Notes under the pieces: generated by a model
The model's database searches: none
Told to the model about the DNA's origin: nothing
Seen by the model: the letters and a program-made list of their open reading frames with translations, nothing else
Program-made: the position numbers and the translations under genes
NCBI GenBank assembly: GCA_013821025.1
Contig: JACDHN010000195.1
Location: 1 to 5,578 of the forward strand
Reading direction: 5' to 3'
Source: Acidimicrobiia bacterium
GTDB taxonomy: Bacteria > Actinomycetota > Acidimicrobiia > Acidimicrobiales > Ilumatobacteraceae
DNA length: 5,578 nucleotides
In this document: in pieces, positions 1-4,912 of the stretch
Layout: each line of letters begins with the position of its first letter
Position numbering within the stretch: position 1 is the stretch's first letter

Positions 1-264
1 GATCACGAGGGACGCCTCGGCGCCGGGACGGAACGGCAGGCACCCGATGGCCAGCGGTCCTACACCGGCGATGCCGGCTGGACCGTCGTGCTCGATCTTG
101 GACAACCAGTCCGCCGCCTCGTCGATGTCGACTCGGGCCGCGACGCCCTGGCCGGCGGCACCGACACCGTCGCGCACGAACAGGAACCCGTCCGATCCGG
201 CCACGTCGTTGAGGTCGACCGGTCCGTCGTTGACCTCTGACAACGGGCGCGTCACGGCGCGCAT
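1..264 (-). CDS. menF: Isochorismate synthase, N-terminal fragment (gene runs off the left edge)
   Basis: Only the first 88 codons are inside the window. The reading frame is open to base 1. The ATG (264-262) shares its A with the TGA of the upstream methyltransferase gene, giving TGATG, so the two are probably translationally coupled. The visible part resembles the N-terminal region of MenF/EntC/DhbC-type chorismate-binding enzymes: a segment GFLFVRDGVGAAGQGVAARV (residues 26-45) followed by GPLAIGCLPF (69-78), which matches the 'GxGxAGxG...GxxAFGALPF' layout typical of actinobacterial isochorismate synthases. The family converts chorismate to isochorismate, the committed step of menaquinone synthesis, in the cytoplasm. 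The catalytic chorismate-binding domain lies beyond the edge and cannot be checked. The adjacent menG supports menaquinone rather than siderophore metabolism. Other chorismate-utilising enzymes (anthranilate or salicylate synthase types) remain possible from so short a fragment. Confidence 0.72.
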   Translation of the reverse strand, partial: MRAVTRPLSEVNDGPVDLNDVAGSDGFLFVRDGVGAAGQGVAARVDIDEAADWLSKIEHDGPAGIAGVGPLAIGCLPFRPGAEASLVI

Positions 265-1040
265 CAGGCCCTCGTCCCCACGAGCAGCTGCGTCAGCCCG
301 CCCGACAGAAAGTGGTGCGAGACGTGGACGAAGCCGGCGTCGTTCAGCATCGCCAGCATGGCCGCCGGCGGCGGCAGGTACGACACGGACTTCGGGAGGT
401 ACCGGTACGCCGCGCCGTCGGACAGCAGCGCACCGATGCGGGGGACGACCTTGCCGAAGTAGATGCCGTTGCCCCAGCGGATCACGGGGTTCGACGGGAT
501 GCCGACATCGAGGAGGGCGATCCTCCCCCCTGGACGAACGACCCGCGCCAGCTCAGCGAAGAACGCTTCGAGCTCCACGAGGTTGCGCAGGGCGAAACCA
601 CATGTGACGCCATCGACCGCTGCGGGGCCGATCGGCAGGCGCAGGATGTCGGCCTGCACCCGTGGAGCCCCGCTGCGGTCCGCCTTCAGCATGCCGAGGC
701 TGAGGTCGATAGAGATCGGTCGATATCCGGCGCGCATCAGGTTGACGCACAGGTCACCGGTGCCCGACGCCAGGTCGAGCACGACGCTCGCCGGTTCCAG
801 ATGCAACTCGGCGACGGTGTGACGACGCCAGCGGATGTCGAGCCCGAACGTCATGACGCGGTTCACGAGGTCGTAACGCCCGGCAATGGCGTCGAACATC
901 TGTTGCACGACCTGGCGCTTCTCATCGCCACGGGGCAGTGTTTCGCGGTCCCAAGACCGGCGGACGTGGTCCGTCACGGCAGCGGTGGGATCTCGGGCGG
1001 CGGGATCCGATGATTCGCCGGGCAAGTACGGATCCGTCAC
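264..1040 (-). CDS. menG: Demethylmenaquinone methyltransferase (MenG/UbiE family)
   Basis: This is a SAM-dependent C-methyltransferase catalysing the last step of menaquinone synthesis, demethylmenaquinone to menaquinone. With a GTG start at 1040 it is 258 aa. Visible motifs are the UbiE N-terminal block MFDAIAGRYDLVNRVMTFGL (about residues 48-67), SAM motif I LDLASGTGD (88-96), GFALRN (148-153), RVVRPGGR (166-173), the family-typical YRYLPKSV (212-219) and a C-terminal FLSGGLTQLLVG (244-255). The start is uncertain. The frame stays open further upstream, but that part overlaps the hydratase gene and is Arg-rich shadow sequence. GTG 1040 lies 23 bp after the hydratase stop; a second GTG at 977 would give 237 aa, closer to the usual family length. 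Neither has a clear Shine-Dalgarno. Recognisable homology begins near residue 35 (LPRGDEKRQ), so the acidic, proline-containing N-terminus may not be translated. The stop overlaps the start of menF, which supports the menaquinone assignment over ubiquinone. Confidence 0.92.
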   Translation of the reverse strand: MTDPYLPGESSDPAARDPTAAVTDHVRRSWDRETLPRGDEKRQVVQQMFDAIAGRYDLVNRVMTFGLDIRWRRHTVAELHLEPASVVLDLASGTGDLCVNLMRAGYRPISIDLSLGMLKADRSGAPRVQADILRLPIGPAAVDGVTCGFALRNLVELEAFFAELARVVRPGGRIALLDVGIPSNPVIRWGNGIYFGKVVPRIGALLSDGAAYRYLPKSVSYLPPPAAMLAMLNDAGFVHVSHHFLSGGLTQLLVGTRA

Positions 1041-1063
1041 CGGGGCGACGGTATCGGCCGGCC

Positions 1064-1522
1064 TCACGCGTAGTAGCGGAAGATGACCTGGGCCACGCAC
1101 GACGGCTTGGAGGCGCCGTCCACCTCGAACACGAACTCCATCGTGATCTGGGCGCCTTCGGCGACGTCGGTGACGTCGAGCAGGGTTGCGCCGAGACGCA
1201 GCTTGGACCCCACTGGCACCGGTGACGGGAAGCGCACCTTCTGCGTGCCGTAGTTGACGCCCATCGAGATGCCCTCGACCTGGTAGATCTGCGGCCCGAG
1301 CTGGGGACCGAGCGACAGCGTCAGGTAGCCGTGGGCGATGGGTCCGCCGAACGGCCCTGCGTTGGCCCGTTCCACATCGACATGGATCCATTGGTGATCA
1401 CCTGTGGCCTCGGCGAACAGGTTCACCTGAGCCTGCGTGATCTCGACGTAGTCGCTGTATCCGAGATGTTCGCCGACCAGCTCCTTCAGTCCCGCGATGC
1501 CGTTGATCGTGCGTGCAGCCAT
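1064..1522 (-). CDS. MaoC-like (R)-specific enoyl-CoA hydratase / 3-hydroxyacyl-CoA dehydratase (HtdZ-like)
   Basis: This 152-aa single hot-dog-fold protein belongs to the MaoC/(R)-hydratase family, which reversibly hydrates trans-2-enoyl-CoA to (R)-3-hydroxyacyl-CoA. The hydratase-2 motif is present as FAEATGDHQWIHVDVERA (residues 36-53), with the expected catalytic pair Asp42 and His47, followed by GPFGGPIAHGYLTLSL (56-71) and the substrate-tunnel strand VNYGTQKVRFPSPVPVGS. From memory, length, motif text and the C-terminal 'RYxA' ending closely match mycobacterial HtdZ (Rv0130), a stand-alone hydratase; an alignment was not run. The ATG at 1522 was chosen because it gives the family length. 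An in-frame ATG at 1591 would add 23 non-homologous residues and run through the divergent promoter palindrome. No convincing Shine-Dalgarno precedes 1522. It is the first gene of the leftward operon with menG and menF and is divergent from an acyl-CoA ligase. Its physiological substrate cannot be read from sequence. Confidence 0.9.
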   Translation of the reverse strand: MAARTINGIAGLKELVGEHLGYSDYVEITQAQVNLFAEATGDHQWIHVDVERANAGPFGGPIAHGYLTLSLGPQLGPQIYQVEGISMGVNYGTQKVRFPSPVPVGSKLRLGATLLDVTDVAEGAQITMEFVFEVDGASKPSCVAQVIFRYYA

Positions 1523-1593
1523 CCGCCGAGCATGGCAGGTCGGCAACTGCTCGGTCGTAGCCTGCCGCCGGCCGCATGCTACGAACGCCACCT
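1523..1593. promoter_or_regulatory. Divergent promoter region between hydratase operon and acyl-CoA ligase
   Basis: This 71-bp gap separates two divergent start codons and must hold the promoters for both blocks unless they lie inside genes. Candidate -10 boxes are TAGCCT (1558-1563, plus strand) and TAGCAT (1581-1576, minus strand), both fitting the TAnnnT form. A start about 7 nt downstream would put both transcription starts close to 1569-1570, leaving leaders of roughly 24 nt (ligase) and 47 nt (hydratase). No convincing -35 box was found for either. The two polymerase footprints would overlap, so the promoters would compete. Neither start codon has a recognisable Shine-Dalgarno. The existence of promoters here is inferred from gene orientation; the specific boxes are tentative. 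Confidence 0.5.
1555..1584. promoter_or_regulatory. 30-bp near-perfect palindrome, candidate operator
   Basis: This inverted repeat is centred between 1569 and 1570. The outer arms TCGTAGC (1555-1561) and GCTACGA (1578-1584) are perfect. Across the whole 15-bp half-sites 13 of 15 positions are complementary, with mismatches at 1562/1577 and 1566/1573. It sits inside the divergent gap and covers both candidate -10 boxes, one in each arm. Size and position suit a dimeric repressor of the TetR or FadR/GntR kind, which often controls acyl-CoA ligase and hydratase genes, but no regulator gene is in the window. A role as RNA hairpin is less likely because transcripts from the proposed starts would contain only half of it. 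Confidence 0.5.
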
Positions 1594-3156
1594 ATGGCCG
1601 ACCTGCTCACGAGCTATGCCGCCCTGCAGCCCGACAAGGTCGCCGTCATCGATGACCGCCCCGGCATGCCCATCCAGACGCTGACGTACGCCGAGCTCGA
1701 GGCGCGAGCGAACCGACTGGCCAACGTGCTGTTGGAGCAGGGGGTCGGGCCGGGCACCACGTGTGTCTGGTGCGGTCAGAACTCGCTCGGCGTGGTGGTG
1801 TTCGTGAACGCCGCCCGCAAGGTGGGCGCGGTCTCCGTACCGCTCAATTATCGCCTGTCCGACGACGAGGCGGAGTACGTGACGGACCATTGCGATGCCA
1901 CGCTCGTATACGTCGATGCCGCCCACGCTCCGATGTTCGAGCGCATCCGCGAGCGGCTGCCCAAGGTGTCCACGTACCTGGTGTACGACGCCGCGTTCGC
2001 CGGGCTTGCCGTGCCAAAGGGCTTGGTCGACGCGGACAAGCTGATGGCCGCAGCATTACCGGAGGCACCCGATGGGGCCGAACCGGGGGCGACGATGATC
2101 TACACCTCCGGCACGACGGGCAAGCCGAAGGGTGCGCTGCGTCAGGGGGTCGGCAACCCCGCGCAGATCGGAGCGATGGTGCAGCACATCGGCTACACGC
2201 CCGACGATGTGTACCTGACCACCGGCCCGCTGTACCACAGCGGGCCAGGGGGCTTCATGGCGGTGGCCCAGGCGCTCGGCCAGACCGTCGTCGTGCAGCA
2301 CAAGTTCGATCCGCAGGACTGGCTGCGCCTCGTCGAGCGTTACCGGTGCACATCCACGTTCGCGGCGCCGACGCCGATCCGCATGATCTGCAACCTGCCC
2401 AAGGACGTGAGAGACCGCTACGACCACTCGTCGATGCGGATCATGATCGCCAATGCCGCGCCGTGGAGCATGGCGCTCAAGGAGCAGTACATCGCCGAGT
2501 TCGGCAACGACTCGCTGTTCGAGGTGTACGGCTCCACGGAGCTCGGTGTCAACACGATCCTGCGGCCAGAGGACCAGTTGCGCAAGCCCGGTTCGTGCGG
2601 GATCGCAGCGCCTCTGGTGGAAGTGCAGCTGTACGACGACCAGGGCCAGCAGGTGACCGACACCGGACCGTCCGCTGTCGGCGAACTGTACGTACGGAGT
2701 CCGTCGGTGTTCGTGGACTACTACAAGCAGCACGACAAGTACGAGGAGGACCACCGCCAGGGTTTCCAGACCGTCGGCGACATCGCCTACCGAGACGACG
2801 AGGGGTTCCTCTACATCTGTGACCGCAAGAAAGACATGATCATCTCCGGCGGCATGAACATCTACCCGGCGGAGATCGAGGCTGCCCTGGAGCTGAATCC
2901 CGACGTCTACGAGGCTGCTGCGTTCGGCATCCCCGACGACGACTGGGGTGAGCTCGTGCACGCCGTGATCGTTGCCCGCCCGGGGTCGGTTCTCACTCGA
3001 GAGGCGGTGACCGAGCACGCCCGCCAACACCTCGCCGGATACAAGGTGCCGCGATCCGTCTCCTGGTCGGACGAGTTGCCGAAGACGGGCTCCGGCAAGA
3101 TCCTCAAGCGCGAGTTGCGGGCGCCGTTCTGGGCCGACCGCGCCACGAACGTCTGA
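1594..3156 (+). CDS. AMP-dependent acyl-CoA synthetase (FadD-like adenylate-forming ligase)
   Basis: This 520-aa enzyme of the class I adenylate-forming (ANL) superfamily activates a carboxylic acid with ATP to an acyl-adenylate and transfers it to CoA. Numbered from the ATG at 1594, the core motifs are all present: P-loop A3 MIYTSGTTGKPKG (168-180), A5 VYGSTELG (311-318), A7 GDIAYRDDEGFLYICDR (395-411), the hinge and A8 RKKDMIISGGMNIYPAEIE, and A10 PKTGSGKILKRELR (496-509) with the catalytic Lys at 502. It has no signal peptide or obvious membrane segment, so it is probably cytoplasmic. An in-frame ATG at 1576 exists but lies inside the divergent-gap palindrome, so 1594 is preferred; neither has a Shine-Dalgarno. 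A fatty or related acyl substrate is inferred from the general resemblance to FadD proteins and the divergent (R)-hydratase. MenE (o-succinylbenzoate-CoA ligase) is an alternative given the nearby men genes, but the opposite orientation does not favour it. Era follows after one base. Confidence 0.9.
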   Translation: MADLLTSYAALQPDKVAVIDDRPGMPIQTLTYAELEARANRLANVLLEQGVGPGTTCVWCGQNSLGVVVFVNAARKVGAVSVPLNYRLSDDEAEYVTDHCDATLVYVDAAHAPMFERIRERLPKVSTYLVYDAAFAGLAVPKGLVDADKLMAAALPEAPDGAEPGATMIYTSGTTGKPKGALRQGVGNPAQIGAMVQHIGYTPDDVYLTTGPLYHSGPGGFMAVAQALGQTVVVQHKFDPQDWLRLVERYRCTSTFAAPTPIRMICNLPKDVRDRYDHSSMRIMIANAAPWSMALKEQYIAEFGNDSLFEVYGSTELGVNTILRPEDQLRKPGSCGIAAPLVEVQLYDDQGQQVTDTGPSAVGELYVRSPSVFVDYYKQHDKYEEDHRQGFQTVGDIAYRDDEGFLYICDRKKDMIISGGMNIYPAEIEAALELNPDVYEAAAFGIPDDDWGELVHAVIVARPGSVLTREAVTEHARQHLAGYKVPRSVSWSDELPKTGSGKILKRELRAPFWADRATNV

Positions 3157-3157
3157 G

Positions 3158-4003
3158 ATGGAGCACCGTTCGGCCTTCGTGACACTGGTCGGGCGACCCA
3201 ACGTGGGGAAGTCATCGCTGGTCAACGCCATCTGCGGCGGCAAGGTGAGCATTGTGTCGGACAAGCCTCAGACCACGCGCCACCGCGTCCGGGGCGTACT
3301 CACCCGGCCCGGCGTCCAACTCGTGTTCGTTGACACGCCGGGTTTGCACAAGCCCGTCACAGCGCTCGGCGAGCGTGTCAACGCCACAGCCCTGGAGTCA
3401 CTGCACGACGTCGACCTCGCCTGTCTCGTGCTCGATGCCACCGCACCGTTCGGCGGCGGCGACCGATGGGTCGCCGAACGGGTGGACATGCGTCAGGCCA
3501 TCGTCGTTGTGAACAAGACAGACTGCGCGACGCCGTCGCAGATCGCAAAGATGCTGGTGGCGGCATCGACGCTCGACGCCCAGGCCTACGTGCCGGTGTC
3601 GGCTCGCACCGGAGACGGGCTCGAGACGTTGGTCGATGAGCTGATCGCCCGGGCGCCAGAAGGGCCGCAGTTCTTCCCACCCGAGACGGTGCGCGACGTT
3701 CCCGAGGAGGAGTGGGTCGCCGAGCTCGTCCGCGAGCAACTCCTTGCCGTCACGCGCGACGAGCTGCCGTACTCGATCGCCACGCGCGTGGTCGAGTGGG
3801 AATGGCCGCACATCCGCGTCGACATCGTCGTGGAGCGTGAGAGCCAGAAGCCGATGGTCATCGGCAAGGGAGGTCTCGTGCTCAAGCAGGTGGGCGAGCG
3901 CGCGAGGGCCCAGCTGCCCGACGGCGCCTACCTCGAGTTGAGGGTCAAGGTCGACAAGAACTGGCAGCGCCGCCCCGACAGTGTCGAGCGCCTGGGTTAC
4001 TAG
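3158..4003 (+). CDS. era: Ribosome-assembly GTPase Era
   Basis: This 281-aa protein is complete and of normal family length. Era is a GTPase that binds the 3' end of 16S rRNA during maturation of the small ribosomal subunit. All G-motifs are visible: G1 GRPNVGKS (12-19), G2 KPQTTRH (36-42), G3 DTPG (59-62) followed by LHKP, G4 NKTD (119-122) and G5 VSARTGDG (147-154). The C-terminal KH RNA-binding domain carries VIGKGG (234-239) after the Era-typical PYSIATRVVEWEW stretch. The ATG lies one base after the TGA of the acyl-CoA ligase, and no independent promoter or ribosome-binding site is evident, so expression is probably coupled to the ligase transcript. That neighbour is odd, since era more often sits with ybeY, CBS-domain/hemolysin, recO or rnc genes. 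The gene ends TAG and faces the convergent lipoprotein gene. Confidence 0.97.
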   Translation: MEHRSAFVTLVGRPNVGKSSLVNAICGGKVSIVSDKPQTTRHRVRGVLTRPGVQLVFVDTPGLHKPVTALGERVNATALESLHDVDLACLVLDATAPFGGGDRWVAERVDMRQAIVVVNKTDCATPSQIAKMLVAASTLDAQAYVPVSARTGDGLETLVDELIARAPEGPQFFPPETVRDVPEEEWVAELVREQLLAVTRDELPYSIATRVVEWEWPHIRVDIVVERESQKPMVIGKGGLVLKQVGERARAQLPDGAYLELRVKVDKNWQRRPDSVERLGY

Positions 4004-4020
4004 CTGTTTGCCGCCCGGTC

Positions 4021-4060
4021 TCGCTCGCTGCGTTCGCTCGACTGCGCCTCGTCGCTGGCG
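4021..4060. repeat. Short degenerate direct repeat in convergent gap
   Basis: Units TCGCTCGCTGCG (4021-4032) and TCGCTCGACTGCG (4034-4046) differ by one inserted A, and TCGTCGCTGGCG (4049-4060) looks like a weaker third copy that runs into the terminator hairpin. The stretch is non-coding on both strands by gene layout. Similar CGCTCGCTGCG-type strings recur between genes in many GC-rich genomes, so it may be an interspersed repeat, but copies elsewhere cannot be seen from this window. Confidence 0.35.
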
Positions 4061-4076
4061 CTTCCCTTGGCGCCAG
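4055..4076. terminator. GC-rich hairpin, probable bidirectional terminator
   Basis: A perfect 7-bp stem, CTGGCGC (4055-4061) with GCGCCAG (4070-4076), encloses an 8-nt loop. It lies 51 nt after the era stop and 35 nt after the end of the convergent lipoprotein gene, where a terminator for both transcripts is expected. No T-tract follows on either strand, so it is not a canonical intrinsic terminator; U-less hairpins are often proposed as terminators in actinobacteria. The rest of the 108-bp gap holds only the direct repeat and nothing else recognisable. Confidence 0.45.
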
Positions 4077-4111
4077 ACACCAAGCGGTTCACATCCCAGG
4101 GGCCGAAGCGG

Positions 4112-4912
4112 TCACGTGACCGTGGTCTCGCTCTGGGACGGTGCCGTGTCGGTGGTGTCGCCGCCGGTGCCGGTGACGGGGTCGGTGGCGGGTTCGGTGA
4201 CGGGCACGGTGTCGGCACCCGTGTCGGGTCCGGATGCCGACGAGATCAGTGCCATCGCGAAGTCGTCACGGGAAAGTGGTTCGCCCGGTTCGCTGAGCAG
4301 ATTGCCACGACTCGGTACCGGCACAGCCAGCGGGTCGCCATCGGAGCTGAACGACACCTGGCCCACGCCAGGACGCACGCCGAGCGTCAGCACGAGTTGG
4401 GCGATGACCAGGCGTTGATCCGTCGTGTCGATCTCACTCAGCACCTCCGTGTTCAGGTCGACGTGCGCTTGGCCCTCACGCTCGACGACACTCGTGATCA
4501 GGTCAGGGACGATCAGTGACTTCAGGCCGGTTCCTGGCGCACCGGCAGGAGGGCCCTCCTCCAGCGCTGCGACCACCTGGCGCAGGGACGCCGGGCGGGC
4601 AAGCTCGCGCGACACGTTCGTGAGCGAGATGTCGATCACGAAGTAGAGCTGCACGGGTTCAGTGGCGACGAGCGTGCTCGACGTGACGGGTCCCGTGGCC
4701 GTGGCCGTTGTCACCGTCTCGGCGGCAGCGGGCGCCGTCGTCGGCACCGTCGTCGGTACGGTCGTCGTGGCGATGGTGGTGGTCGATACGCCGAACGGTT
4801 CGTCGGGACCGAACGGCTGGAAGTCGGACTCCCTCGGGACGCCGCAGGCGCCGGCTCCCGCAGCGATCAGCGCCGCCGCTGCGACGATGACCAGCAGTCG
4901 GCGCCTGCTCAT
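4112..4912 (-). CDS. GerMN-domain lipoprotein, compact LpqB-like
   Basis: This 266-aa secreted lipoprotein begins at ATG 4912, which overlaps the kinase stop as ATGA. A signal peptide follows: MSRRR, a hydrophobic stretch to residue 22, then Cys23 in the context AGAC, an acceptable though not ideal lipobox. Next comes a Thr/Pro/Ala-rich linker (about 43-86), then a GerMN domain (about 87-200) recognisable by VQLYFVID, the LEEGPPAG segment, HVDLNTEVL, LVLTLGVRPGVGQVSFSSDG and PLAVPV. The tail (about 228-266) is again Thr/Pro/Asp-rich and of low complexity. GerMN domains occur in sporulation GerM and in actinobacterial LpqB, where lpqB follows mtrAB. By analogy this protein may modulate the adjacent sensor kinase at the outer face of the membrane. 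It is less than half the length of LpqB and has no room for that protein's large C-terminal domain. An upstream in-frame start at 4975 would destroy the signal peptide layout and overlap the kinase gene. Confidence 0.85.
   Translation of the reverse strand: MSRRRLLVIVAAAALIAAGAGACGVPRESDFQPFGPDEPFGVSTTTIATTTVPTTVPTTAPAAAETVTTATATGPVTSSTLVATEPVQLYFVIDISLTNVSRELARPASLRQVVAALEEGPPAGAPGTGLKSLIVPDLITSVVEREGQAHVDLNTEVLSEIDTTDQRLVIAQLVLTLGVRPGVGQVSFSSDGDPLAVPVPSRGNLLSEPGEPLSRDDFAMALISSASGPDTGADTVPVTEPATDPVTGTGGDTTDTAPSQSETTVT
4737..4772. repeat. 12-bp in-frame tandem repeat in the lipoprotein linker
   Basis: Three adjacent 12-bp units are seen on the plus strand: GTCGTCGGCACC (4737-4748), GTCGTCGGTACG (4749-4760) and the more diverged GTCGTCGTGGCG (4761-4772). 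On the coding minus strand they encode repeated Thr-Thr-Val-Pro in the extended linker between the lipid anchor and the GerMN domain. Because the unit is four codons, copy changes would alter linker length without shifting the frame. Confidence 0.65.

Noticed and set aside
47..1013. Plus-strand frames across the menF-menG region
   Set aside because: They are opposite genes with clear family motifs, and their translations are Arg/Ser/Pro-rich without domains.
1041..1391. The upstream extension of the MenG reading frame (to 375 residues)
   Set aside because: It overlaps the hydratase gene entirely, is Arg-rich, and has no MenG homology. A MenG-hydratase fusion is ruled out because the two are in different frames.
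1761..2822. A 353-codon plus-strand frame overlapping the ligase
   Set aside because: Its Arg-rich, low-information translation is the typical frame-shifted shadow of a GC-rich coding region.
2056..3264. A 402-codon open frame on the minus strand across the acyl-CoA ligase
   Set aside because: It lies opposite a gene with every expected ANL-family motif. Its translation is rich in Arg, His and Val with no recognisable domain, as expected for an antisense frame of a GC-rich gene.
4547..4560. A perfect 14-bp palindrome AGGAGGGCCCTCCT inside the lipoprotein gene
   Set aside because: It is explained by the codons for the Glu-Glu-Gly-Pro-Pro segment of the GerMN domain. It resembles a Shine-Dalgarno on the plus strand, but no real gene follows there.
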